Assembly: GCF_015207005.2 (NCBI RefSeq)
Contig: NZ_JADEXS020000001.1
Coordinates: forward strand, 4,402,001-4,466,000
Reading direction: 5' to 3'
Source of the DNA: Desmonostoc muscorum LEGE 12446
GTDB lineage: Bacteria > Cyanobacteriota > Cyanobacteriia > Cyanobacteriales > Nostocaceae
DNA: 64,000 bases
The notes beneath the pieces are model-generated. The model did not search any database and was not told where the DNA came from. It saw nothing but the letters and a program-made list of their open reading frames with translations. Below are positions 1-8,305 of the stretch, piece after piece; position 1 is the stretch's first letter; each line of letters begins with the position of its first letter. A program made the position numbers and the translations under genes.

Positions 1-29
1 AGTTAAGCGGCAATTCAAGCACTAGGATC

Positions 30-70
30 AAAAAAAGTGTGTAGGTTGGACAAATATTTGTCCAACCTAC
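30..70 (-). terminator. Rho-independent terminator downstream of hisA
   Basis: A perfect 30-bp palindrome (arms GTAGGTTGGACAAAT and its complement, 41-70) lies just past the hisA stop. Read on the minus strand it is followed by ACAC and then seven T (complement of the A run at 30-36). That is the hairpin plus U-tract form of an intrinsic terminator for hisA. Confidence 0.75.
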
Positions 71-82
71 AAGCAGAAAATG

Positions 83-856
83 TCAAGCAAAACTAGAAAA
101 ACCTAAATTGGGCGGTATATCCTGAATCCGTCCAGGACCGATCGCTCGTAATGCTTCTTTGAGTAAAATATCCCCAGTATACAAGGCACGTCCGACAATC
201 ACACCAGTCACACCTTGTGGTTCTAACGCCAGCAAACTCAACAAATCGGTAACAGAACTCACTCCACCAGAAGCAATTACTGGTATGGAAATTGCACCAG
301 CTATTTCTCGCAAAGCTTCTAAATTCGGCCCTATCAGTGTACCATCACGGTGTATATCTGTATAAATAATAGCTGCTGCGCCCAATTCCTGCATTGTGAC
401 AGCAAGTTGGGTTGCTAAAACTTCCGAGGTTTCTAACCAACCGCGAGTAGCTACGCGGCCATCACGGGCGTCAATACCGATAATAATTTGTTCGGGAAAT
501 TCTTGGCAGAGTTCTTGTACTAGTTGGGGTTGTTCTACGGCGACGGTGCCGAGAATCGCCCATTGTACACCCAGATTAAACACTTGTTGCACACTGGTGC
601 GATCGCGCAATCCTCCACCAATTTCAATGGGCACCGATACCACTTGAGCGATCGCTTCAATTGCCTGGAGATTTACTACTTTACCTGCTTTGGCACCATC
701 TAAATCAACTATATGCAATCTGGTGGCACCTTGATCTACCCACTGTTGAGCAACATCAGCCGGGTTTTCGCTAAAAACTTGCGAGCGATCGTAGTCTCCT
801 TGATACAGTCGCACACAACGACCCTCTAGTAAATCTATTGCTGGAATTACATCCAT
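83..856 (-). CDS. hisA: HisA, ProFAR isomerase of histidine biosynthesis
   Basis: This is the cytosolic (beta/alpha)8-barrel enzyme that isomerises ProFAR to PRFAR, the fourth step of histidine biosynthesis. The 257 residues are a normal family length. The N-terminal [17 protein letters not shown] motif carries the catalytic Asp8, and the GIDARDG strand (about residue 129) supplies the second catalytic acid. The two phosphate-binding half-barrel motifs are IEIGGGLR (about 78-85) and VIASGGV near the C-terminus. The ATG start gives the canonical N-terminus. The gene stands alone, without other his genes, which is usual in cyanobacteria. Identification is secure. Confidence 0.97.
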   Translation of the reverse strand: MDVIPAIDLLEGRCVRLYQGDYDRSQVFSENPADVAQQWVDQGATRLHIVDLDGAKAGKVVNLQAIEAIAQVVSVPIEIGGGLRDRTSVQQVFNLGVQWAILGTVAVEQPQLVQELCQEFPEQIIIGIDARDGRVATRGWLETSEVLATQLAVTMQELGAAAIIYTDIHRDGTLIGPNLEALREIAGAISIPVIASGGVSSVTDLLSLLALEPQGVTGVIVGRALYTGDILLKEALRAIGPGRIQDIPPNLGFSSFA

Positions 857-897
857 TTACTTGTCCTCATACTTAATGCGGTAGATGTCTGGTTTGA

Positions 898-1052
898 AAG
901 TGGGGAGTGGGGAGTGGGGAGATGAGGGGGATGAGGGGGATGAGGGGGATGGGGGAGTGTGGGGGGAGAATATAAAAAAGCTTCCCACACCTCCCATACC
1001 TCCCACACTCCCCATTCCCTATTCCCTACTCCCCACTCCCTACTCCCCATTT
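898..1052. repeat. STRR tract (heptanucleotide repeats)
   Basis: Runs of GGGGAGT/GGGGAGA/GGGGGAT-type units are followed by the complementary CCCATTC/CCCCACT units, so the tract is roughly an inverted repeat. This is the short tandemly repeated repetitive sequence class of heterocystous cyanobacteria. It separates hisA from the DUF3593 gene and encodes that gene's last residues (NGE). Confidence 0.85.
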
Positions 1053-1339
1053 TTCATTCTCAATTCCTTGACTGCTTGCCGAAAACCCAAGACAATCAAG
1101 ATGTTCGTCAGCGTCAAAAATACTTCTGCACCACCGTGTAACCAATCTACATTGGCTAGAGACTTCCCATAATGCAATTGGGCATAAATTCCTGCGGGAA
1201 TGGTGACGAAAACGAATACAAGAGTACCGTAAAATCCATATAGCGCTAAACGCGGCATTTGCGGACTGCGGCTGATAAACCACAAGAAACCCAAATAGGG
1301 AAACAGTGAAAGCGCAAACAGGGTTTCTTTAGAGATCAT
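1040..1339 (-). CDS. DUF3593 small membrane protein
   Basis: A 99-residue protein of a cyanobacterial and plastid-lineage family of unknown function. It has about three hydrophobic helices: residues 5-22 (LFALSLFPYLGFLWFIS), about 30-50 and about 70-90, so it is an integral membrane protein. It shares a 4-base ATGA stop/start overlap with the upstream Ycf49-like gene, so the two are almost certainly cotranscribed and translationally coupled. The last codons fall inside the STRR tract, so the C-terminus may have been altered by repeat invasion. The function is not known; a thylakoid or envelope location is only inference from its distribution. Confidence 0.8.
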   Translation of the reverse strand: MISKETLFALSLFPYLGFLWFISRSPQMPRLALYGFYGTLVFVFVTIPAGIYAQLHYGKSLANVDWLHGGAEVFLTLTNILIVLGFRQAVKELRMKNGE

Positions 1340-1671
1340 TGCTTTGATTTAATAGGTTCGGGTGCAACAGTATTAGTAGACTTCGTGGAACGCCAAATCA
1401 AAAACGCCGCTGCCCAAACTGTAAAATTACCAACTAAGGTCATGGTAGCTTGAAGCGTTACTAGCCATTCCAGAGATTCGGCGTTGTCGAAATAATGCCA
1501 GGTACAAGCACACATGGCACTAACCAAAGCTGGTAACATGGCAATGGATAATGCCCACCAATTGCGGTTACCAGTGAGTTCGCCATAAGTCCAAACTAAC
1601 CAAATGGCAATAATCCACTCGATAACGCTAGAAATATGAATAATCCAGGTGGGAATTGAAAGAACGTGCAT
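1336..1671 (-). CDS. Ycf49-like protein (DUF2499)
   Basis: Starting at the internal ATG gives MHVLSIPTWIIHISSVIEW, the canonical N-terminus of the DUF2499/Ycf49-like family, and a 111-residue protein. The longer open frame upstream reads through repeat sequence and was rejected. About three membrane helices are visible: the first around HISSVIEWIIAIWLVW, the second around WWALSIAMLPALVSAMCA and the third around MTLVGNFTVWAAAFLIW. The family occurs in cyanobacteria and photosynthetic eukaryotes and its role is unknown. Coupling to DUF3593 through the ATGA overlap suggests that the two small membrane proteins act together. Confidence 0.85.
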   Translation of the reverse strand: MHVLSIPTWIIHISSVIEWIIAIWLVWTYGELTGNRNWWALSIAMLPALVSAMCACTWHYFDNAESLEWLVTLQATMTLVGNFTVWAAAFLIWRSTKSTNTVAPEPIKSKQ

Positions 1672-1971
1672 AGAAGTGGGGAGTTGGGAGTGGGGAATGG
1701 GGATTACAGCAGGTTTCAAGGATAGTGTTGTACACAACCTCAGTCTCAAAGCCAAGTATAAAGCTTGTTTTACTTCTGTTAGCGCAGCGGGGCGTAGCCC
1801 ATTCTGACTTCTGAATTCTGAATTCTACTGTAATTAGTTTTGTTGTCTTTCTATAAGATCATCTTCCCACAAGAAAATTCATCTTTTGTTGGCAGGGTGG
1901 TTGAAATCACGTCAACTATTTAGAAAAAAGTTGATTGTCTAAAATCCAAAATTCAAAATCCAAAATCTAAA
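1672..1971. repeat. Repeat-filled intergenic region before csaB
   Basis: No gene is visible. The stretch holds STRR units (GGGGAGT type near 1676-1700), a small palindromic repeat (AGCGCAGCGGGGCGTAGCCC, about 1781-1800), CTGAATT units (about 1805-1827), and a final AAAATCC/AAAATTC heptamer ladder (1939-1971) that runs straight into the csaB start codon. Confidence 0.7.
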
Positions 1972-3018
1972 ATGGCAAAGATGCGGGCGTTATTGTCTGG
2001 ATATTACGGTAAGGGTAATGGTGGTGACGAAGCTTTGTTGGCAACGCTTTTGCAAATGTTACCACCTGATGTGACGCCTGTGGTGCTTTCGGGTAATCCA
2101 GAGGAAACCCGCGATCGCTACAATGTAGAAACCCACGATCGTATGGCTGTTTTACCTGTTATCCAAGCTTTACGCTCTTGCGATGCCTTAATTTGGGGTG
2201 GTGGGAGTTTGATTCAAGACGTTACCAGTATTATTAGCCCATTTTATTATGGCGGACTGATGTCATTGGCACAGAATTTGGGTTTGAAAACTGTAGCTTG
2301 GGCACAGGGTATCGGCCCTTTGCTGCGTCCCCAAACTCGCTACTTGGCAAGGCAAACCTTTAGTCATTGTACCAAAGTCAGTGTCCGCGATCGCGCCAGT
2401 GCTGCTTTATTATCTGATTGGCAAATTCCTTGTATCATAGCTCCTGACCCTGTTTGGGCATTGGAATCTAAACCAGTACCAGGGCTTTGGGATTTACCGG
2501 CGCCCAGAGTTGCGGTAACGTTGCGATCGCATCCCCAACTTACAGAAGCACGTTTGGCTAACTTGACTCGTGCTTTGGTGGATTTTCAAAAAGCCACCCA
2601 AGCGTTTATTTTACTGCTGCCATTTCAAAAAAGTGAAGATTTAAGTATTGCCCAAGCTATTCAACCCCATCTTAAAGATGTCAGCCAGATTTTGTCTCTG
2701 GAAGATCCGCAACTTTTAAAAGGTGTGTTTCGCGGTGTGGAAATGGCAATTGGGATGCGCCTGCACAGTTTAATTATGGCTGCTGCTGAAGGTTGTCGCT
2801 GTTTTGCTCTGAGTTATGACCCCAAGATAAATCGTCTCATGGAAGACTTAGAAATGCCTGGGTGGGATTTAGGGAGTTTACCCGATGACCCGAATTTGAT
2901 TAGTCTAACTTGGATGGAGCATTATGCTAATGGCGATCCACTATCACCTGAGCAAATACAATCTTTAGTGGATCGTGCCTTGATGCATCGTGAAATTTTG
3001 TATGACGCATTAACTTGA
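1972..3018 (+). CDS. csaB: CsaB, polysaccharide pyruvyl transferase
   Basis: A 348-residue member of the CsaB family, which transfers a pyruvyl group from phosphoenolpyruvate onto a cell-wall polysaccharide that anchors S-layer proteins in the organisms where it has been studied. Visible family signatures are the N-terminal GYYGKGNGGDEALL nucleotide-like loop (residues 11-24), LIWGGGSLIQD (about 73-83), and the C-terminal GMRLHSLIMAA motif (about 261-271) that carries the conserved Arg/His of pyruvyl transferases. The length is normal. The start is an ATG, but the ribosome-binding region consists of heptamer repeats with no obvious Shine-Dalgarno. It is transcribed alone. Confidence 0.92.
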   Translation: MAKMRALLSGYYGKGNGGDEALLATLLQMLPPDVTPVVLSGNPEETRDRYNVETHDRMAVLPVIQALRSCDALIWGGGSLIQDVTSIISPFYYGGLMSLAQNLGLKTVAWAQGIGPLLRPQTRYLARQTFSHCTKVSVRDRASAALLSDWQIPCIIAPDPVWALESKPVPGLWDLPAPRVAVTLRSHPQLTEARLANLTRALVDFQKATQAFILLLPFQKSEDLSIAQAIQPHLKDVSQILSLEDPQLLKGVFRGVEMAIGMRLHSLIMAAAEGCRCFALSYDPKINRLMEDLEMPGWDLGSLPDDPNLISLTWMEHYANGDPLSPEQIQSLVDRALMHREILYDALT

Positions 3019-3099
3019 CTAAAACTCAAGAAATTTTAGATTTTAGATTTGAAATTGACTCCATAATTAAGATCGCACTAGCGCATACATCTTATTGAT

Positions 3100-3414
3100 A
3101 TGAGACATGTATCCCACCCACGACGCACCCGCATTCTACAAGCATCATTAGCACCTGAAGAAGTACATAACCGTCAAAAACAACGCGATGATCTTGCTAT
3201 CCAGTGTCGTGCTATTTTCGAGCGCTTACGTCCAAGTCTCATTGAAACACATTACAACTGGCATATTGCCATTGACCCGGAAACAGAAGAATACCTTATT
3301 GACCCAACGCTGTTGGGGATAATGCAAAAAATCCACGAAGCTTATGGCAACATCAACAAAGTAAAACTTACCATATTCCGACTCAACGATACAGGAACCT
3401 GCGGCAGGTTATGA
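3100..3414 (+). CDS. Small protein of unknown function, coupled to a retropepsin-like gene
   Basis: This 104-residue protein is not recognised with a function. The N-terminal third is basic and glutamine/arginine-rich (RHVSHPRRTR, HNRQKQRDD), and the C-terminal half is a compact acidic/hydrophobic region. No signal peptide or membrane helix is seen. Its stop codon overlaps the start of the aspartyl-protease-like gene by four bases (ATGA), so the two are translationally coupled. Small genes in front of this protease family recur in cyanobacteria in my recollection. A regulatory or antitoxin-like partner role is conceivable but unsupported. Confidence 0.65.
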   Translation: MRHVSHPRRTRILQASLAPEEVHNRQKQRDDLAIQCRAIFERLRPSLIETHYNWHIAIDPETEEYLIDPTLLGIMQKIHEAYGNINKVKLTIFRLNDTGTCGRL

Positions 3415-3806
3415 TTGCAGGTTCATTTGGCGATAATGGCGAGCTATTATTTGAAATTCAGCTTGTTGCTGCTAATGATGAGGAATTTTTCGTTGAAGCT
3501 TTACTCGATACTGGGTTTACAGATGGGTGGTTAGCTATTAATAGTCAAGACTTGGAAGTATTAGGGTGGTCATTGATGGCCGCACAAATTGAAATGCGAA
3601 CAGCACGAGGGGAAGCACGATTCGATATCTATGAAGGTAAACTAATCATAGATGGAACTGAAGTCATAATTCCTGTCCATGTTGGAGATGAAATTCCTGA
3701 TACCATAATCGGTTCATTGTGGCTGGAAACTATGCAGTTGATCGTTAATAAACCAAAAGGAATATTAACCCTTGAAATGGTAGATAGTATTAACACTATC
3801 CTCTGA
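3411..3806 (+). CDS. Clan AA retropepsin-like aspartyl protease homologue
   Basis: A 131-residue single-domain protein with the aspartyl-protease active-site motif LLDTGFTDGWL (about residues 30-40: Asp-Thr-Gly preceded by two hydrophobic residues). A second beta-rich half contains IIGSLWLETMQLIVN, the usual Ile-[IL]-Gly 'psi' loop of retropepsin folds. One domain of this size would have to dimerise to form an active site. There is no signal peptide, so it is cytosolic. The substrate is unknown. The start codon overlaps the preceding gene. Protease activity is inferred from the DTG motif only. Confidence 0.75.
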   Translation: MIAGSFGDNGELLFEIQLVAANDEEFFVEALLDTGFTDGWLAINSQDLEVLGWSLMAAQIEMRTARGEARFDIYEGKLIIDGTEVIIPVHVGDEIPDTIIGSLWLETMQLIVNKPKGILTLEMVDSINTIL

Positions 3807-3818
3807 TGAGAATATAGA

Positions 3819-4604
3819 CTACTCACTCATTTTACCGCTGACAATGCCTGACCATTGGACTTTTTTCTCTTGTTCGCGGCGGTAAGAAAAGAAATGTTCT
3901 GGAGTTTGAAAAGTACAATAAGATGCGATCGCAATTTGTTCTGCACTAATTCCCAAACTTTCTAGTTGTAAGGCATTTACTCGCCGGACATCAAGTTTTA
4001 CCTTTCCAGGATTGGGGTCTTCTAATAAAGGTGAATTAGGCAGATTTTGTAATGCTTGGACAATTTTTTGGTCGTCATTATGTGGTATAATGCTGGCTCC
4101 GATTTGGGCAGCTACCTCTAAAGAAACTTGGTAAACTTCACCTGCGATCGCTGGCCCCATCGCAATACGTAAATCATGAAGTTGGCTGCCTTGGGTTTGT
4201 AAGCGGGCGATCGCTTGGGGGACAATTTTCTTGGCAGTACCCCGCCATCCGGCGTGTATTGCTGACACCTGTCCAGTTTTCACATCGCCAATTAGCACGG
4301 GTGTACAATCTGCACTAGCGACCCAGACAGCTTGTAGAGGCTGTTCGCTAATTAAACCATCTGCCGATGCTAAACCATCCTCAAGAGTGCTGGTGGCAAT
4401 TTCTTGGGGGGTGAGAACAGTATTGCCATGTACCTGCTTTAAGCGATAGACTGATGCCTCTGGTTGCAGTATTAATGTCAGGTCTTGTGGCGATCGCGGC
4501 CAAAACTGCCCAGTAAAGAAACCGTGATGCCAATTTTCCAGAATACTGCAAGTTAAATAGGCCAGTCCTTCCCAATTGCGCCAGTGCCAAGTGTGCATCT
4601 TCAA
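3819..4604 (-). CDS. pgeF: PgeF/YfiH family (polyphenol oxidase fold, peptidoglycan editing factor)
   Basis: A 261-residue protein of the YfiH/DUF152 family. Members are zinc-dependent multicopper-oxidase-like folds with purine nucleoside phosphorylase/adenosine deaminase activity reported for some, and a peptidoglycan-editing role in E. coli. Conserved metal and active-site blocks are visible: VHGNTVL (about residue 58), ADCTPVLI (about 98-105, Cys ligand) and HAGWRGTAKKIV (about 117-128, His ligand). The C-terminal blocks are DVRRVNALQLESLG and ASYCTFQTPEHFFSYRR (Cys and His). The ATG start gives a normal N-terminus. It converges on the protease-like gene with a 12-bp gap. Confidence 0.9.
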   Translation of the reverse strand: MKMHTWHWRNWEGLAYLTCSILENWHHGFFTGQFWPRSPQDLTLILQPEASVYRLKQVHGNTVLTPQEIATSTLEDGLASADGLISEQPLQAVWVASADCTPVLIGDVKTGQVSAIHAGWRGTAKKIVPQAIARLQTQGSQLHDLRIAMGPAIAGEVYQVSLEVAAQIGASIIPHNDDQKIVQALQNLPNSPLLEDPNPGKVKLDVRRVNALQLESLGISAEQIAIASYCTFQTPEHFFSYRREQEKKVQWSGIVSGKMSE

Positions 4605-4648
4605 CCAAACCTAAACAGAAAATCACTCATCAGCCAATTAATGCTAAC

Positions 4649-5494
4649 TTGAACAATGCAATTTGGGTTACTGCTGTGGGATTAGATCTGCAAAATTTAG
4701 AAGCAGCCTTGCAAGCAGGGCGCAAGTATCCATATTTACCATTTTCCCTGCATTTTTTGGAAAGTGTCTCCTCAACCAACCAAACCCTCTGGGACATGCT
4801 CAACCTTGGGGCTACTTCAGGAACAGTAGTAATTGCAACATCACAAACTGCTGGACGCGGACAATGGGGACGCCAATGGATTTCTCCTGTTGGGGGATTG
4901 TATCTTTCGCTAGCAATTTCTTTCGAGCAGAAAATAGAAGCTACTGAGAGTTACCAGCTAACTTTCGCTAGTGCTTGGGGGATTGCGTCTCAATTGCGGC
5001 AGCACAACGTGAATGTTGGGATAAAATGGCCCAATGATTTAGTTTTAAACGGTCGCAAGCTAGGCGGCATTTTGACAGAAACCAAAGTAAACAAAGGACA
5101 AATTACCCAAGCAGTAATTGGTGTTGGTATTAACTGGGCCAACCCAGTACCAGAAACAGGAATTAATCTGGAATCTTGGCAAGCTTCCCAAAATTCCACA
5201 CCAATTTCTTGTCTGGAAATGCTCACCTGTAAGGTATTACTAGGAATAGAATCCGGTATACAGTGCCTCTTCCAAGAAGGAATAAGTATACTCTTATCTC
5301 GCTATTTAGACTTGCTTACAAACATGGGTGATAAGGTCTACGTCAATAATCTTTCAGGTACTGTAGTCGGGGTGACTCCTCAAGGAAATTTACGAGTTGA
5401 TTTAGAAACTTATGGCACAAAAGAACTAATCACACCGGAAATTTATATTGAACCCGGTACAATCGGTTTGGGATACCATAAATCTTCCGTTTAA
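4649..5494 (+). CDS. birA: Biotin--[acetyl-CoA carboxylase] ligase (monofunctional BirA)
   Basis: This enzyme makes biotinyl-AMP and transfers biotin to the carrier subunit of acetyl-CoA carboxylase. Signatures are ESVSSTNQTLWD (about 33-44), the biotin/ATP loop SQTAGRGQWGRQW (about 66-78), KWPNDLVLNGRKLGGILTE (about 125-143) and GVGINW (about 159-164), followed by a C-terminal SH3-like domain. It lacks the N-terminal helix-turn-helix of the E. coli protein, so it is a class I ligase without repressor function. The start is TTG: the only nearby ATG (4641) hits a stop after three codons. It is divergent from pgeF with a 44-bp gap. Confidence 0.92.
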   Translation: MNNAIWVTAVGLDLQNLEAALQAGRKYPYLPFSLHFLESVSSTNQTLWDMLNLGATSGTVVIATSQTAGRGQWGRQWISPVGGLYLSLAISFEQKIEATESYQLTFASAWGIASQLRQHNVNVGIKWPNDLVLNGRKLGGILTETKVNKGQITQAVIGVGINWANPVPETGINLESWQASQNSTPISCLEMLTCKVLLGIESGIQCLFQEGISILLSRYLDLLTNMGDKVYVNNLSGTVVGVTPQGNLRVDLETYGTKELITPEIYIEPGTIGLGYHKSSV

Positions 5495-5584
5495 ATTTGA
5501 GGTTTGTTCAAAATTTCGCTCTTTGGGCAAGACAAACCACTAGCATCATCTCTTTAGGCTAATTACACACAACTGAGAGAACAA

Positions 5585-7144
5585 ATGACGCAGCGCAAAA
5601 ATTCTGCCCATCATCGTTTGCACTACTTATGGCAGCGAGGTCTGACAAAAAAACGTTTTGCCTCGACGCTACCAGCACAGAGTCTCTGTTGGCTAAGCAG
5701 CGTCAGTCTCCTGAGCGGCGGCTTCGTGTCTGCCCAAACGGAAACACAAATAGACAATATTGTTCCCACTGTTGAAAGTTCCCAGCCAACAGTGTTTACA
5801 AACCCAGTTAAAAAACAGACTGTTGCGCCCGAAACAGCTCAAACACAACCAGACTTTGCTCAAAGGCGAGCCAGACTCAGACAGAGACTACGCAAGCCAG
5901 AAGTTGCTCAATCAAAAGAGCCAATTAGGCAGTCTCAGCCCAAAATCGAAGCTGCTCAACCTGTTGTGATTATCAGACAGTCAAAGCCCAAGCCAGAAAC
6001 TTCTCAGGTTACCCCTGCAAGGGTAAGAGAGGAAAAGCCTAATACCCCTCCCCGCTCCTTGCCTGAAAAAGTGCCAGAAGTTGCTCAACCAGCAAATAAC
6101 TCAAACAACACCGTCAGGGCAACGACGGAGAAAACCAAGGATTATAATAACGCCTATATTGACCCCAATAGTTATGATGCCAGCGCAACGGGCACTTATC
6201 AAGCACCGAATTCCGTAATTCTCACAGAACGCTCTAGCGGTTGCCGAGCCGTTTTGCCTTCAGGGCAAGGCGTATCAGGTGGGGTTTGTGCTAAAGCACC
6301 CCAAACAGGGCGCGTAGCGGATTCTAATGGTAAATCAGCACCTAGTTGGCTGAGAAGAAGTGAAAATGCCCAATTGCCAGTTGTTCCACCAGTGCGACAA
6401 GTTGCAAGCACTGGTAACAATAGCAGATGGCGTTCTGTTCAAAGTGTTTCTGGCGGTGACAACAAGACCGCATTCCGTCAAAATAGGTTTATTCCTAATC
6501 CAAGCGATTTCGGCACCACCAGAGTGAGTGCAACTCCCATCGCCCCTAGTGGTGGTACTTTGCCCCCACCAATGGCAGATGGTAACATTGCACCCCGCCC
6601 TAGCAGTGTAAGTTACGACTTCTCACTGGCATCAGTATTGCCGCAAATCCCCTACAGTCCTAGAATCGCCTATGGCGGTAGTGGAATGATGTACCCGCTC
6701 TCTATTCCTGCTTCCATTACCTCTGTGTTTGGTTGGCGAATTCATCCCATCACAGGTAACCAACGCTTCCATGCTGGTACAGACTTGGGTGCGCCTACGG
6801 GAACACCAGTTTTGGCTGCTGCTGCTGGTCAAGTGGAGACTGCTAACTGGTTGGGTGGTTATGGTTTAGCCGTTATCGTCAATCACAAATCTGCTGAACA
6901 GACTCTCTACGGTCACATGTCAGAAATCTTTGTTCAACCCGGTCAGTGGGTACAGGCAGGGACTATGCTCGGTCGAGTTGGTAGTACAGGAAACTCTACA
7001 GGCCCTCACCTGCACTTTGAAGTCCGCCACCTAACACCCAATGGGTGGGTTGCTGCTGACCCAGGCGTGGAATTACAAAGTGGACTGGCCCAGTTACTTC
7101 AATCCCTGCGAACTGCCCAAGTAAGTCAGGAACCAGGGAGTTAA
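5585..7144 (+). CDS. Secreted M23 (LytM) peptidoglycan endopeptidase
   Basis: 519 residues. A long basic N-terminus and hydrophobic stretch (LPAQSLCWLSSVSLLSGGFVS, about 30-50) resembles a signal peptide with cleavage near VSAQ. Residues about 50-370 are a low-complexity, Gln/Pro/Thr-rich linker with repeated VAQ/AAQ-P phrases. The C-terminal M23 domain (about 375-485) carries the zinc ligands in FHAGTDLGAP (HxxxD) and GPHLHFEV (HxH), with LYGHMS between. It is predicted to cut peptide cross-links in the periplasmic wall, for example in cell separation or septal remodelling of filaments. It appears monocistronic, and an STRR tract follows directly after the stop. Confidence 0.9.
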   Translation: MTQRKNSAHHRLHYLWQRGLTKKRFASTLPAQSLCWLSSVSLLSGGFVSAQTETQIDNIVPTVESSQPTVFTNPVKKQTVAPETAQTQPDFAQRRARLRQRLRKPEVAQSKEPIRQSQPKIEAAQPVVIIRQSKPKPETSQVTPARVREEKPNTPPRSLPEKVPEVAQPANNSNNTVRATTEKTKDYNNAYIDPNSYDASATGTYQAPNSVILTERSSGCRAVLPSGQGVSGGVCAKAPQTGRVADSNGKSAPSWLRRSENAQLPVVPPVRQVASTGNNSRWRSVQSVSGGDNKTAFRQNRFIPNPSDFGTTRVSATPIAPSGGTLPPPMADGNIAPRPSSVSYDFSLASVLPQIPYSPRIAYGGSGMMYPLSIPASITSVFGWRIHPITGNQRFHAGTDLGAPTGTPVLAAAAGQVETANWLGGYGLAVIVNHKSAEQTLYGHMSEIFVQPGQWVQAGTMLGRVGSTGNSTGPHLHFEVRHLTPNGWVAADPGVELQSGLAQLLQSLRTAQVSQEPGS

Positions 7145-7277
7145 CTGGGGATTGGGGACTGGGGATTGGGGACTGGGGGAGATAGGGAAGAATAATAACT
7201 CTTAACTCCTAACTCCTAACTCCTCACTCCCAATGCCCCATTCCCTATTCCCTACTCCCCATTCCCTACTCCCGATT
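7145..7277. repeat. STRR tract between the M23 gene and ribE
   Basis: GGGGACT/GGGGATT units (7147-7180) are followed by AACTCCT units and CCCATTCCCTA-type units up to about 7277. The two convergent genes end on either side. No separate terminator hairpin was found, so the inverted purine/pyrimidine halves of the tract may serve that purpose. Confidence 0.8.
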
Positions 7278-7283
7278 CCTAAA

Positions 7284-7964
7284 TTACAAATACCCGTGTT
7301 CTGCTAAGAATGCGGGTGTAATGTCGTTTATACTATTGTTATCAGGGTCTGTGGTCTGTGCTTTGCCAGAATAGAGGAATTTTTCCACGTATTTGCCGAG
7401 AATATCTCCTTCTAGATTTACCAAACTGCCAGGGGTCAAATAGCGAAGATTTGTCTCGGCATAAGTGAGGGGAATTACCGCTACCGTGAATTGGGAAAAT
7501 TCTGGCTCATATGCGGCTACTGTGAGGCTGATGCCATTGACGGCGATGCTACCTTTGGGGACAATGTAACGTGCGATCGCCTCTGATGCACTAAAGGTCA
7601 TTTCCCAAGAACTAGCGGTTTGTTCTGCCACTAGCAATCGCCCAATGCCATCTACATGACCCATGACAAAATGACCACCGACTTTGCTGCCAACTCTGAG
7701 CGACGCTTCTAAATTGACATATCGCTGTTGGGTTTGCTCTCCTCCCAAACTTGTGCGCCGTAGCGTTTCCGGTGAAGCAGTGGCGATAAATCCATCTTTT
7801 AAAACTTTTTCCACCGTCAAACAAACGCCATCTACCGCAACACTGTCACCATAAGCCAAATCTTGCATAATTACTTCACCAGACTGGCCAAGACAAGTAA
7901 TTTGCCAAGAATCGCCCCCTAAGGGTTTCATTGTTCCTAAAGCTTGGATTAATCCTGTAAACAC
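7284..7964 (-). CDS. ribE: Riboflavin synthase, alpha subunit
   Basis: A 226-residue enzyme that dismutates two 6,7-dimethyl-8-ribityllumazine molecules to riboflavin. Its two tandem lumazine-binding barrels are visible: the first begins MFTGLIQALGTM and contains the hallmark VDGVCLTVEK. The second has the parallel VNGISLTVAAY, with VGGHFVMGHVDG at the domain junction. The extreme C-terminus is extended by about 15 residues beyond the core (TPAFLAEHGYL). The ATG start is canonical for the family. No FMN riboswitch was recognised upstream; the 340-bp divergent gap to the next gene is AT-rich. Confidence 0.95.
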   Translation of the reverse strand: MFTGLIQALGTMKPLGGDSWQITCLGQSGEVIMQDLAYGDSVAVDGVCLTVEKVLKDGFIATASPETLRRTSLGGEQTQQRYVNLEASLRVGSKVGGHFVMGHVDGIGRLLVAEQTASSWEMTFSASEAIARYIVPKGSIAVNGISLTVAAYEPEFSQFTVAVIPLTYAETNLRYLTPGSLVNLEGDILGKYVEKFLYSGKAQTTDPDNNSINDITPAFLAEHGYL

Positions 7965-8305
7965 CGCTTTTTTGCCAAACTAACTCTATTTATTGCCTAA
8001 TTTTGGCTCAAATGAATTGGTAATTGTCACAGAAATTGAGAATATTTGAGTATATTTTCTGACTTTTTTTTCTATGAGGAATATTAACACATTATCATCC
8101 TTCACAAGGCATACTTGGGTAAGAAGCTTATTGTTTAAGCAGACCCATTTGAATTACTCTGGTGTTCACCACAAGTTCGGAGTTTAATAGAAGCAATTAT
8201 AGAGAACGAATGCTTATGTTTATTACTGTCGCCAAACTGCCCCAAAAAGGGTACTATTTGTTACACAGCATCCAAGGCTCTCAAAAAATTGTAGAGGCTT
8301 AGCCA
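7965..8305. other. Divergent intergenic region with a possible 30-codon upstream ORF
   Basis: No known RNA or regulator site was recognised. The only coding candidate is a 30-residue frame (ATG 8210, TAG 8300-8302) that ends three bases before the ATG of the nuclease-domain gene. It has no clear Shine-Dalgarno. Confidence 0.35.

Noticed and set aside
847..1172. Several open frames on both strands of the STRR tract between hisA and DUF3593
   Set aside because: They are translations of heptamer repeats (Pro/His or Gly/Glu ladders) with no ribosome site or family match.
7965..8305. FMN riboswitch or small RNA between ribE and the BFN gene
   Set aside because: No conserved RFN-element blocks or strong hairpins were recognised.
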